From contig NZ_JACHJJ010000036.1 in the NCBI RefSeq assembly GCF_014203605.1, positions 1 through 62,323 on the forward strand: a DNA stretch of 62,323 nucleotides, given 5' to 3'. Each line of letters starts with the position of its first letter. Position 1 is the first letter of the stretch. Of the stretch, positions 34,144-42,547 are shown piece by piece. Both the position numbers and the translations under genes were made by a program. Below the pieces are notes generated by a model. The model was given only the letters and a program-made list of their open reading frames with translations, had not been told where the DNA came from and ran no database searches. This DNA comes from Thiemannella venezuelensis. Lineage in GTDB: Bacteria > Actinomycetota > Actinomycetes > Streptosporangiales > Streptosporangiaceae.

Positions 34144-35136
34144 ATGATCGATGGCATGAGGACACGCGAACTCGGAAACCTGAAGGTGCCGGCGATCGGA
34201 TTCGGCGCCATGGTGCTCTCCCCGGGCATGTACGGCGAGATCGACGACGACCGCGCGGAAAGGGCGATCAACACGGCGCTCGACGCGGGCGCGACCCATG
34301 TGGACACCAGTGACGCCTACGGCGCGGGCGGGCACAACGAGCGCCTGGTCGGCCGGGCCGTCAAGGGACGGCGCCAGGAGGTGGTCGTCGCCACGAAGTT
34401 CGGCCTGGCCGTACCGGAGGGAGAGGACAGCAGGACCTTCCCCGTCGGGTTCGCCTTCGGCGAGCTGAGGGTGAACGGCGAATCCCGGCTGGTACGCCGG
34501 TACGCGGAGCGGAGCCTGGCGAATCTGGGCATCGACGTGATCGACCTTTACTACCTGCACTACCCGGACCCCGCCGTGCCGATCGAGGAGACCGTCGGGG
34601 CGATGGCGGAGCTGGTCGGCGACGGTCTGGTGAGGAACCTCGGATTGTCCAACGTGACCGCCGAGCAGCTCAGGAGGGCGCACGCGGTGCACCCGATCGC
34701 GGCGGTGCAGAACGAGTGGTCGATGTGGCGGCCGGTCGACGCCGGCCTGCTCGCCGCGGCCCGCGAGCTGGGAGTGGGCGTCGTCGCCTGGAGCCCGCTG
34801 GGCAGCGGGTTCCTCACCGGCACCGTGGGAGGCCTCGGGGAGGGCGATTTCCGGCACAACGCGCCGCGCTTCTCCGCGGAGAACCTCGCCGTCAACAACG
34901 ACCGGTACGCCCCGGTCCGCGATCTGGCGGTCGACCTGGGGATCACCCCGGCCCAGCTCGCCCTGGTCTGGCTGCTCCACCAGGACGAGCACGTCGTGGC
35001 CATCCCCGGCAGCCGCACCCCCGCCCACATCGAGGAGAACGCGGCGGCCGCCGGCCTCACCCTGCACCCGGACACCCTCGCCCGGATCGACCGGGCCCTC
35101 GCCGCGTTCGAGGCCGCCGGAGGGACGCTGCTGTGA
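34144..35136 (+). CDS. Aldo/keto reductase
   Basis: 330 residues, (beta/alpha)8 barrel. The catalytic tetrad is visible: Asp and Tyr in DTSDAYG, Lys in ATKFGLAVP, His in LYYLHYPD; the NADPH-binding IPGSRTPAHIEEN is near the C-terminus. It reduces aldehydes or ketones with NADPH. The ATG at 34144 follows AAGGAGGGG by nine bases. Divergent from LysR, which probably regulates it. Confidence 0.93.
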   Translation: MIDGMRTRELGNLKVPAIGFGAMVLSPGMYGEIDDDRAERAINTALDAGATHVDTSDAYGAGGHNERLVGRAVKGRRQEVVVATKFGLAVPEGEDSRTFPVGFAFGELRVNGESRLVRRYAERSLANLGIDVIDLYYLHYPDPAVPIEETVGAMAELVGDGLVRNLGLSNVTAEQLRRAHAVHPIAAVQNEWSMWRPVDAGLLAAARELGVGVVAWSPLGSGFLTGTVGGLGEGDFRHNAPRFSAENLAVNNDRYAPVRDLAVDLGITPAQLALVWLLHQDEHVVAIPGSRTPAHIEENAAAAGLTLHPDTLARIDRALAAFEAAGGTLL

Positions 35137-35230
35137 GGGCGACCGCCTCCGCGGATCCGGAGGGCGTCCGGCGGCGGCGCCCGCAGCGCGATCGGCCTCC
35201 GGAACCGGTCCTGGACGGCCCCGGACGGTC

Positions 35231-36658
35231 CTAGACGGCGCTGAAGCGCACCTCCCGGGTGACGGGGTCGGCGCGCGTCAGCCGTACCCGCACCCGCTCG
35301 CCCAGGGGGAGCCGCTCGCCGTCGCAGCGGGCCACCACCGGCGGGTCGGCGACCTGCACCTGGCCCCCCGGCCGGCCCTCCTCGGTGTCGATCACCACCG
35401 CGTCGAACGTCTGGCCCACCCGCTCGCGCAGCACGAACGCCTCCACCAGGTCCACGCACGCCCGCTCCGCCGCGCCCGCCCGCCGCCCGGTGGCCCGCAT
35501 CGTCTCCGGCAGGCCGACCATGACCCGCTGCACCTCGTCGGGGACCGGCTCACCCGCCGCGACCGCCAGGCAGACCTCGGTGGCGTAGCGGTCGGCCAGG
35601 CGGCGCAGCGGGGCGGTCACGTGCGCGTACGGCGCCGCCACCGCGGCGTGGCCCGCCTCGGAGGGGGGCTCGCCGTTGAACGCCACGTAGTCGGCTCCGC
35701 GCAGCAGCGCCGTCGACTCCTGCAGGAAAGCGGCGTGCGCGGGGACCGCCGGATCGAGGGCGTGCACGACCTCGCCGTAGGAGGCCTCCGCCGCCCAGGG
35801 CACGCCCAGAGCGTCGGCCATCCGGCGGATCCGGGCCACCTCGGACTCCGGGGCGGGCGGCAGCACCCGCAGCAGGCCGATCTCGGCGTCCAGCATCATG
35901 GCGGCGGCGGCCATGCCGGTCAGCAGGGAGATCTGCGCGTTCCAGGCCTCGGACTCCAGCGGCTTGCGGACCACCACCCGGTAGCCGCCGCCGTCCGGGA
36001 CCACCTTGCGCTCGGGGGTGGGCAGCGCGACGCCGCCCCGGGCCCGCTCCAGGGCCAGCCGGAGCCTGCCGATCTCGGCCAGCAGCCGGAGCGTGCCGTC
36101 GGCGGTGCCGGTCTCCACGGCCGTCTGGACGTAGTCGTAGTCGAGCCGCTCGCGGCTGCGCACCAGCGCCCGCGTCACGTCGGCGCCCACGGTCCGGCCC
36201 TCGGCGTCCAGGTCCACGCACCACAGCGCGGCCGGGCGGGTCGCACCGGGCAGCAGGCTGGCCGCGCCCTCCGACAGGACCGGCGGGTGCAGCGGGATCC
36301 GCCCGTCGGGCAGGTAGGCGGTCTCGCCCCGGACGCGCGCCTCGCGGTCGACCGCCCCGTCCGGCCGGACGAACGCGCCGACGTCGGCGATGGCGTACCA
36401 CACGCGGTAGCCGCCGGGCCGCTCCTCCAGGTGCAGGGCCTGGTCGAGGTCCATGGAGCCGGGCGGGTCGATCGTGATGAACGGCAGGTCGGTCCGGTCG
36501 AGCGCGGGCAGCCGGGGCACCTCGGCGACCCACTCGGCCTCGTCTGTCACGGCGCGGGGGAACTCCGCCGGCAGCTTCAGCTCCCGGCGGATCCGCTCGA
36601 AACCGTCGTCGAGTCGGGGACGGGACTCTCCGGACACCCGGAGGCTCGTGTACGGCAC
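35231..36658 (-). CDS. RNB-domain (RNase II/R-like) ribonuclease
   Basis: 475 residues. The RNB catalytic core has the metal-binding signature ITIDPPGSMDLDQALHLEE (aspartates of the RNase II site) and YAIADVGAFV, followed by APYAHVTAPLRRLADRYATEVCL and a C-terminal S1-like beta region. It lacks the N-terminal cold-shock domains of full RNase R. The GTG at 36658 is chosen because TAGGTT sits seven bases upstream (leaderless promoter at 36671-36666); an upstream GTG at 36703 would lie in front of this promoter. Confidence 0.88.
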   Translation of the reverse strand: MPYTSLRVSGESRPRLDDGFERIRRELKLPAEFPRAVTDEAEWVAEVPRLPALDRTDLPFITIDPPGSMDLDQALHLEERPGGYRVWYAIADVGAFVRPDGAVDREARVRGETAYLPDGRIPLHPPVLSEGAASLLPGATRPAALWCVDLDAEGRTVGADVTRALVRSRERLDYDYVQTAVETGTADGTLRLLAEIGRLRLALERARGGVALPTPERKVVPDGGGYRVVVRKPLESEAWNAQISLLTGMAAAAMMLDAEIGLLRVLPPAPESEVARIRRMADALGVPWAAEASYGEVVHALDPAVPAHAAFLQESTALLRGADYVAFNGEPPSEAGHAAVAAPYAHVTAPLRRLADRYATEVCLAVAAGEPVPDEVQRVMVGLPETMRATGRRAGAAERACVDLVEAFVLRERVGQTFDAVVIDTEEGRPGGQVQVADPPVVARCDGERLPLGERVRVRLTRADPVTREVRFSAV

Positions 36659-36665
36659 GGTGATC

Positions 36666-36671
36666 AACCTA
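36666..36671 (-). promoter_or_regulatory. Leaderless -10 for RNB ribonuclease
   Basis: Minus-strand TAGGTT with a seven-base spacer to GTG at 36658; it decides the start. Confidence 0.5.
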
Positions 36672-36763
36672 CCGTTCCCTGTCGTGCCACCCCTATCGGA
36701 CACCCTGAGCGCCGGGGTAAACGGCTCGCCATCCCTCTCGGATGCGCCATAAGGTCATAGGTC

Positions 36764-37732
36764 ATGCTCAAAGTTGATAGATCCCTCCATATCGACATAA
36801 TCTCCGCCCAGCTGCTGGAGTACTACGTCTTCCCCGATGTCGCCCGCGAAATCGCCGACGTGCTCCGCGCCCGCCTGGCCGAGGGCCGCTACGCGGACCT
36901 GCCGGACGACGAGGCATTCGCCGCCGCGGTGACCGAGGACCTCCAGTCGGTCAACGGGGACAGGCACCTGCGCCTGCTCCACAACGTCGACCCGATCCCC
37001 GAGCAGGAGGCGGCCGAGTTCTTCGACGAGGCCCTCTACCGGGCCGAGGCAGAGCTCGGCGGGTACGGCTTCGCGCGTGCCGAGCGGCTCGACGGCAACG
37101 TCGGGTACCTCGACACCCGGGCGATGGTCGCGGCGGAACTCGCCGGGCACGCCGCGGTCGCCGCGATGAACCTGCTGGCCTCCACCGACGCGCTGATCGT
37201 CGACGTGCGCCGCAACGGCGGCGGCGATCCGAGGATGGTCGCACTGCTGTGCAGCTACCTGTTCGACGAGCCGACCCACCTCAACGACATCTACGACCGC
37301 CCGAGCGGTGAGACCGCCCAGTCCTGGACGCTGCCGTTCGTCCCCGGGCCGCGCTTCGGCGGGAGCAAACCGGTCTACGTGCTCACCAGCGGCACCACCT
37401 TCTCGGGGGCCGAGGAGTTCACCTACAACCTGCAGACCCGCGGGCGCGCCACCGTCGTCGGCGAGCGGACCAGGGGCGGGGCCCACCCCGGCGTGCGCTA
37501 CCGGGTGGACGCCCACCTCAAGTCGGCCGTGCCCTCCGGCCGGGCGATCAACCCGGTCACCGGCACCAACTGGGAGGGCACCGGGATCGTCCCCGACATC
37601 GGCCTCCCCGCCGCGCAGGCCTTCGACCACGCCTACGGCCTGGCGCTCCGGCACGTCCTGGAGCTCGGAGACGGGGGCGCCCGGCGGGCGGTGGCCGCCG
37701 AGGCGCGTGCGGCGCTCGCCCGCCTGAGCTGA
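36764..37732 (+). CDS. S41-family (IRBP/tricorn-like) serine peptidase
   Basis: 322 residues. N-terminal IRBP-like helical region, then the S41 core: ALIVDVRRNGGGDP and the nucleophile Ser214 in TSGTTFSGAEEF, with VVGERTRGG and the conserved INPVTGTNWEGTGIVPDI. No signal peptide is seen, so it is cytoplasmic. It resembles IRBP-like S41 proteins rather than PDZ-containing C-terminal proteases. TAAGGT eight bases before the ATG suggests a leaderless transcript. Confidence 0.88.
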   Translation: MLKVDRSLHIDIISAQLLEYYVFPDVAREIADVLRARLAEGRYADLPDDEAFAAAVTEDLQSVNGDRHLRLLHNVDPIPEQEAAEFFDEALYRAEAELGGYGFARAERLDGNVGYLDTRAMVAAELAGHAAVAAMNLLASTDALIVDVRRNGGGDPRMVALLCSYLFDEPTHLNDIYDRPSGETAQSWTLPFVPGPRFGGSKPVYVLTSGTTFSGAEEFTYNLQTRGRATVVGERTRGGAHPGVRYRVDAHLKSAVPSGRAINPVTGTNWEGTGIVPDIGLPAAQAFDHAYGLALRHVLELGDGGARRAVAAEARAALARLS

Positions 37733-37739
37733 GCCGGGC

Positions 37740-37780
37740 GGGCACGCCGGGCCCGGAGGGCGGCCGGGCCCGGCGTGCCC
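37740..37780. terminator. Bidirectional terminator between S41 and exonuclease genes
   Basis: A perfect 17-bp stem (arm GGGCACGCCGGGCCCGG) with a 7-nt loop, between convergent genes ending at 37732 and 37789. Confidence 0.8.
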
Positions 37781-37788
37781 GGAGAGGG

Positions 37789-38718
37789 TCACCCCTCCCA
37801 GGAGAGGGCGGCGGCCAGGCGCTTGAGCGGGCCGCCGAGGCCGTACCGGGCGCCGAGAGCCTCCAGCGCCTCCGGGTCCCGGGGCCCGGCGGGGAGCGCG
37901 AGGTCGGTCTCCGGGACCGGCGCGTCGCAGACCACCCGGACCACACCGGGGGCGACGGCGAGATAGTCGCCCGCGGCGGCGAGCCTGGCCTGCCGGCCCT
38001 TGGTCAGGCCCTCGGCCGCGCCCGCGGCGCCCTTCTCCACGGCCTCCAGCAGCGCCCCGAGCGAGCCGTACCTGGTGATCAGAGCCGCGGCGGTCTTCTC
38101 GCCGACCCCCGGCACGCCGGGCAGCCCGTCGCTGGGGTCGCCGCGCAGGACGGCGAAGTCGGCGTAGGAGCGGCCGGGGATGCCGTACCGCTCCGCGACG
38201 GCGGCCTCGTCGACGGGCTGGATGTTCTTGATCCCCCGTATGGTGTAGAGGACGCGGACCGGCCGGGAGTCGTCCACCAGCTGGAACAGGTCCCGGTCGC
38301 CGGTGACGATGTCCACCGGGCCGGAGGCGCGGGCGGTGAGCGTCCCGATGACGTCGTCGGCCTCGTATCCGGCCGTCTCCAGGCGGGCGATGCCCGCCGC
38401 GTCGAGGACCTGCTCGATCACCGGAACCTGCGGGGCGAGCGTGTCGGGGACCTCCTCCCCGCCGTCCGCCGCGACCCGGTGGGCCTTGTAGGACGGGATG
38501 GCCGCGACCCGGAACGCGGGCCGCCAGTCGGCGTCCATGCAGGCGGCCAGCGCGCCGGGGGAGTGGTCCCGGACCAGCATGGCGATCATGTCGACGAGGC
38601 CGCGGACCGCGTTGACCGGCATGCCGTCGGGGGCGGCCACCGACTCCGGCACCCCGTAGAAGGCGCGGAAGTAGAGGGAGGGCGTGTCAAGGATCATCAG
38701 TCCGGGCATGCCCCTCAT
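37789..38718 (-). CDS. 5'-3' exonuclease (FEN-like, Pol I 5'-nuclease type)
   Basis: 309 residues, free-standing homologue of the Pol I 5'-nuclease domain. Metal-binding carboxylates are seen in LMILDTPSLYFRAF, GYEADDVIGTL and IVTGDRDLFQLV, with the helix-hairpin-helix GDPSDGLPGVPGVGEKTAAALI. It removes RNA primers or flaps. Start either ATG at 38718 or the ATG three codons later; neither has a clear ribosome-binding site. Confidence 0.93.
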   Translation of the reverse strand: MRGMPGLMILDTPSLYFRAFYGVPESVAAPDGMPVNAVRGLVDMIAMLVRDHSPGALAACMDADWRPAFRVAAIPSYKAHRVAADGGEEVPDTLAPQVPVIEQVLDAAGIARLETAGYEADDVIGTLTARASGPVDIVTGDRDLFQLVDDSRPVRVLYTIRGIKNIQPVDEAAVAERYGIPGRSYADFAVLRGDPSDGLPGVPGVGEKTAAALITRYGSLGALLEAVEKGAAGAAEGLTKGRQARLAAAGDYLAVAPGVVRVVCDAPVPETDLALPAGPRDPEALEALGARYGLGGPLKRLAAALSWEG

Positions 38719-38839
38719 TCAACCAACCCGCGCCGACATTCGGGGCTCCCCGGGAAGGCGCCCGGCGGCCCGCGCCCCCTCTGGCCGGCCGTCCGGCGGC
38801 CGGGGCGCCCCGGCCCGCGGACGCGGCGCCGTCCCGGCG

Positions 38840-39727
38840 CTATCCGAGCACGTCGACCGCGAGCAGGCAGACGTCGTCCTCGGGGGCGCTCCCGCAGGCC
38901 GTCTCGATCAGCCGGTCCAGCCCGGCGCCCAGGTCCCCGCGGGGGAGGCCCTCGGCCGCGTGCAGGACCAGCGCGAGGCCCTCGTCGATGTCGCGGGCGC
39001 GCCGCTCGACCAGCCCGTCGGTGAACAGCAGCAGCCGGTCCCCCTCGCGCAGCCGCACCTCGGCCGGTTCGTACGGCAGGCCGCAGCCGCTGCCGAGCAG
39101 CACCCCCGCGGGCGGGTCGAGCTGGACGGCGGCGCCGTCGCGCACCAGGATCGGCGCCGGGTGCCCGGCCTGCCCCCAGGTGAACGCGCCGGTGGCCGGG
39201 TCGAGGTGGCCGACGACCGCGGTGGCCGTCGTCTCGGGCATGCGGTGCAGGACCAGGCCGTCGAGCCAGGACAGCAGCCGCCCCGGAGACGCGCCGGTCA
39301 TGGCCAGGCCGGTCAGGGCGTGGCGGAGCCGGGCCATCCGGCCGATCGCCGGCAGCCCGTGCCCCGCCACGTCTCCGATGGCCAGCACCGCCCGCCCGTC
39401 GGGCAGGAGGCCGGCGTCGTACCAGTCGCCGCCGAGCCCCGTCCGGACGCTCGCCGGGACGTAGCGTGCGGTGACGCGGGCGTGCGGGAGATCGATCGTG
39501 GCGCCGGGGCCGGGCATGACCGCCTCGCGCAGGGCGGTGCTCACGTACCGCTCCTCGGCCGCCTGCTCGCTGATCTCCAGCAGGCGTCGCCGGGAGTCCG
39601 ACGCGGCCTGCTCGGCGCAGGCCAGCCGGGCGGCCAGCAGCCCGCTCTCGGCGGCCGCGCGCGCGTCCGGCGCGCCGCCGGGCCGCTCCACGGCCGGGAC
39701 GACGGCCGGGGACGCCGGACCGGTCAC
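38840..39727 (-). CDS. SpoIIE-like PP2C serine phosphatase
   Basis: 295 residues from the GTG at 39727. A short coiled region (AARLACAEQAASDSRRRLLEISEQ) precedes the phosphatase domain with GGDWYDAGLLPDGRAVLAIGDVAGHGLPA, GHPAPILV and LLLFTDGLVE, the metal-binding aspartates of this group. Usual partners are STAS anti-anti-sigma factors. An ATG at 39970 with a good leaderless promoter would add 81 Arg/Ala-rich residues whose third-position GC is lower than the gene body, so I prefer the shorter form; the start is uncertain. Confidence 0.85.
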   Translation of the reverse strand: MTGPASPAVVPAVERPGGAPDARAAAESGLLAARLACAEQAASDSRRRLLEISEQAAEERYVSTALREAVMPGPGATIDLPHARVTARYVPASVRTGLGGDWYDAGLLPDGRAVLAIGDVAGHGLPAIGRMARLRHALTGLAMTGASPGRLLSWLDGLVLHRMPETTATAVVGHLDPATGAFTWGQAGHPAPILVRDGAAVQLDPPAGVLLGSGCGLPYEPAEVRLREGDRLLLFTDGLVERRARDIDEGLALVLHAAEGLPRGDLGAGLDRLIETACGSAPEDDVCLLAVDVLG

Positions 39728-40077
39728 CTGATCACCGCCGGGAACGCGCGGGTCTCCGGACCGGGGAGGGCCGGGCGTACGGTCTGCATGGTTCGTCCTT
39801 GCTCGTGCCGAGGGTGTGGCCGCCTGCTCGCGGGAGTGGGCGGAGACACCGGCGGATGCTTCCGGGACCGCCCTGCGGGGGTGGTGCCCCGCCCTCGCGG
39901 CCCGGAGCCTTCGGGGCCTTCGGGCGGAGAGGGTGACGCGGACGCTCCGTCGGCGAAACGTGAACGTCATTGCACGGAGTGTAGTGACGGGCCCGTACCA
40001 GCGCCAACCTTTCGGGATTTCAGCCGTGGCGCCGGGGCCGGTGCGCCGCCGATCGCCGCCGGATTAGATTGGTCCAC
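39728..40077. promoter_or_regulatory. Divergent region between phosphatase and M24 peptidase genes
   Basis: 350 bp. On the minus strand TTGGCG, 18 bp, TACACT (39983-39978) is a convincing promoter for the phosphatase, with the ATG at 39970 seven bases on. On the plus strand TAGATT (40065-40070) serves the leaderless M24 gene. No other gene is seen. Confidence 0.5.
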
Positions 40078-41193
40078 GTGACAAAGGAGTCCTCTGACCT
40101 GTACCCCGTCGCCCGCCTGGCCGCCGCGCAGGAGGCGACCGCCGCCGCCGGGCTCGGCGCCCTGCTGCTCACCCCCGGGCCCGACCTGCGCTACGTGACC
40201 GGCTACGAGGCGCTGCCGCTGGAGCGGCTCACCTGCCTGGTGCTGCCCGCCCGGGGCGACGCCTTCCTGATGGTGCCGCGCCTGGAGCTGGCCGCGGCCG
40301 AGCACTCCCCGGCGTCCCGGCTCGGCATCGAGTTCGTGCCCTGGGAGGAGACCGACGACCCCTACACGGCCGTGGCCGCCCGGCTGGGCGCGGTCGCCAG
40401 GGTCGGGCTGGCCGACCGGATGTGGGCCATGCAGTCGCTGCGCTTCCGTGACGCGCTCCCCGGCGCCGAGCAGGTGCTCGCCGGGACCGTCCTGCGGGGC
40501 CTGCGCATGCGCAAGAGCGCGGCCGAGGTCGCCGCGCTGCGCGAGGCCGGCGCCGCGATCGACGCCGTCCACGCGCAGGTGCCCGCCTTCCTGAAGGAGG
40601 GGCGGACCGAGCGCGAGGTGGGCAGGGACATCGCCGAGGCGATCATCGCCGCCGGGCACGCGACCGTCGACTTCGTCATCGTCGGATCGGGGCCCAACGG
40701 CGCCAGCCCGCACCACGAGCTGTCCGACCGGGTCATCCGGGCCGGTGAGCCGGTCGTGGTCGACATCGGCGGCCGGATGCCCAGCGGCTACTGCTCCGAC
40801 TCCACCCGCGTCTACTCGGTCGGGGAGCCCCCGGCCGGCTTCGTGAAGTACTACGAGGTGCTGCAGCGCGCCCAGGAGGCCGCCTGCGCCGCCGTACGGC
40901 CCGGCGTGCCCTGCGAGGAGATCGACGCCGCCGCCCGCGAGGTGATCGCCGCCGAGGGCTACGGCGAGTACTTCATCCACCGCACCGGCCACGGCATCGG
41001 CCTGGAGACCCACGAGGAGCCCTACATCGTGACGGGCAACGCCGAGCCGCTGGCGCCCGGCTTCGCCTTCTCCGTCGAGCCGGGCATCTACCTGCCCGGC
41101 GCGCACGGCGCCCGCATCGAGGACATCCTCGTCTGCACCGAGGACGGCGGCGAGCGGGTCAACCACCGCCCCCGCGAGCTCGTCGTCGTGTAG
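40078..41193 (+). CDS. M24-family metallopeptidase (Xaa-Pro aminopeptidase-like)
   Basis: 371 residues. The N-terminal creatinase-like domain (residues 1-130) is followed by the pita-bread catalytic domain with metal ligands in VVVDIGGRM, GYCSDSTRVY, HRTGHGIGLETHEEPYI, FSVEPGIYL and ARIEDIL. This is a complete dinuclear metal site for removing N-terminal residues from X-Pro peptides. The GTG at 40078 was chosen because TAGATT lies seven bases upstream; a start three codons earlier would lie inside the promoter. Confidence 0.92.
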   Translation: MTKESSDLYPVARLAAAQEATAAAGLGALLLTPGPDLRYVTGYEALPLERLTCLVLPARGDAFLMVPRLELAAAEHSPASRLGIEFVPWEETDDPYTAVAARLGAVARVGLADRMWAMQSLRFRDALPGAEQVLAGTVLRGLRMRKSAAEVAALREAGAAIDAVHAQVPAFLKEGRTEREVGRDIAEAIIAAGHATVDFVIVGSGPNGASPHHELSDRVIRAGEPVVVDIGGRMPSGYCSDSTRVYSVGEPPAGFVKYYEVLQRAQEAACAAVRPGVPCEEIDAAAREVIAAEGYGEYFIHRTGHGIGLETHEEPYIVTGNAEPLAPGFAFSVEPGIYLPGAHGARIEDILVCTEDGGERVNHRPRELVVV

Positions 41194-41356
41194 GAGGCGC
41201 GACCGGCCCCGGGATCCGGCGGGCGGGGACCCCGGGCCCGGCGGTCCGGGGAGCGGGCGCCCGGTGCCAGAATCGGGGTGACCGGCGATCCCGGTCGCCC
41301 CGTCTTCATCGTGTTCCACGCCCACGACCTGGGCCCGTGATCTGGAGTGTGCGGAG

Positions 41357-42520
41357 ATGTCCGTTGACCGTGTCCTGCCGACCCCCGAGGCCCACGACCT
41401 GCTGGACCTGGTCCGCGACCTGATCGGCAAGGAGGTCGCGCCCCGCGCGGCGGCCGACGAGTCCGCCCGGCGCTTCCCCCGCGAGGTGTTCACCACCCTC
41501 GGCGCGGCCGGGCTGCTGGGCCTGCCCTACCCCGAGGAGCACGGCGGGGCCGCGCAGCCGTACGAGGTGTACCTCCAGGTGATCGAGGAGCTCGCCGCGG
41601 GCTGGCTCGCGGTCGGCCTGGGCCTGTCGGTGCACACCCTGTCGTGCTTCCCGGTCGCCGCCTACGGCACGGACGCCCAGCGCGAGAGCCTCCTGCCGGA
41701 GATGCTCGGCGGCGGGCTGCTGGGCGCCTACTGCCTGTCGGAGCCGCACTCCGGCTCCGACGCCGCCGCCCTGACCACCAAGGCCGTCCGCGACGACGGC
41801 GGCTACGCCGTGGACGGCGTCAAGGCCTGGATCACGCACGGCGGCGTCGCCGACTTCTACACGCTCATGGCCCGCACCTCCCCCGACGGGGCGCGCGGCA
41901 TCTCCTGCTTCCACGTGCCCGCCTCCGCCGCGAACCTGTCCGGGGGGCTGTCGTTCGGCGAGCCCGAGCGGAAGATGGGCATGAAGTCCTCGCCGACCGC
42001 CCAGGTCCGCTTCGACGGCCTGCGCCTCGCGCCGGACGCGCTGGTCGGCGCCGAGGGGGAGGGCTTCCGCATCGCCATGGCGGCCCTGGACGGCGGCCGG
42101 CTCGGCATCGCCGCCTGCGCGGTCGGCCTGGCCCAGGCCGCCTTCGACGCCGCCGTCTCGTACGCCGGGGAGCGCCGCCAGTTCGGCTCCCGCATCGTCG
42201 ACTTCCAGGGCGTCTCCTTCATGCTGGCCGACATGGCCACCCAGATCGCCGCGGCCCGCGCCCTCTACCTCGACGCCGCCCGCGCCCGCGACGCCGGCCG
42301 GCCGTACGGCACGCAGGCGGCGATGGCCAAGCTGTTCGCCACCGACATGTGCATGAAGGTCACCACCGACGCGGTCCAGGTGCTCGGCGGCTACGGCTAC
42401 GTGGAGGACTTCCCGGTCGAGCGCTACATGCGCGAGGCCAAGGTCCTGCAGATCGTCGAGGGCACCAACCAGGTCCAGCGCCTGGTCATCGGCCGCGCCC
42501 TCGCCGGCCCCCGCCCCTGA
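41357..42520 (+). CDS. Acyl-CoA dehydrogenase
   Basis: 387 residues. N-terminal helical domain, YCLSEPHSGSDAAAL (FAD/substrate contact), beta domain with AWITHGGVADFYTLMAR, and C-terminal helices with ERRQFGSRIVDFQGVSFMLADM and the YVEDFPVERYMREAKVLQIVEGTNQVQRLVIGRAL ending, where the Glu of VEGTNQ is the catalytic base. It oxidises acyl-CoA to enoyl-CoA with FAD. ATG start with TGCGGAG upstream. No beta-oxidation partners are adjacent. Confidence 0.95.
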   Translation: MSVDRVLPTPEAHDLLDLVRDLIGKEVAPRAAADESARRFPREVFTTLGAAGLLGLPYPEEHGGAAQPYEVYLQVIEELAAGWLAVGLGLSVHTLSCFPVAAYGTDAQRESLLPEMLGGGLLGAYCLSEPHSGSDAAALTTKAVRDDGGYAVDGVKAWITHGGVADFYTLMARTSPDGARGISCFHVPASAANLSGGLSFGEPERKMGMKSSPTAQVRFDGLRLAPDALVGAEGEGFRIAMAALDGGRLGIAACAVGLAQAAFDAAVSYAGERRQFGSRIVDFQGVSFMLADMATQIAAARALYLDAARARDAGRPYGTQAAMAKLFATDMCMKVTTDAVQVLGGYGYVEDFPVERYMREAKVLQIVEGTNQVQRLVIGRALAGPRP

Positions 42521-42547
42521 CCGGCCCGTCCCCGACCGGCGCGGCGA

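Noticed and set aside
39728-39970. N-terminal extension of the SpoIIE-like phosphatase from ATG 39970
   Set aside because: A leaderless promoter supports the ATG, but the extension is Arg/Ala-rich with lower third-position GC than the gene; kept only as an alternative.
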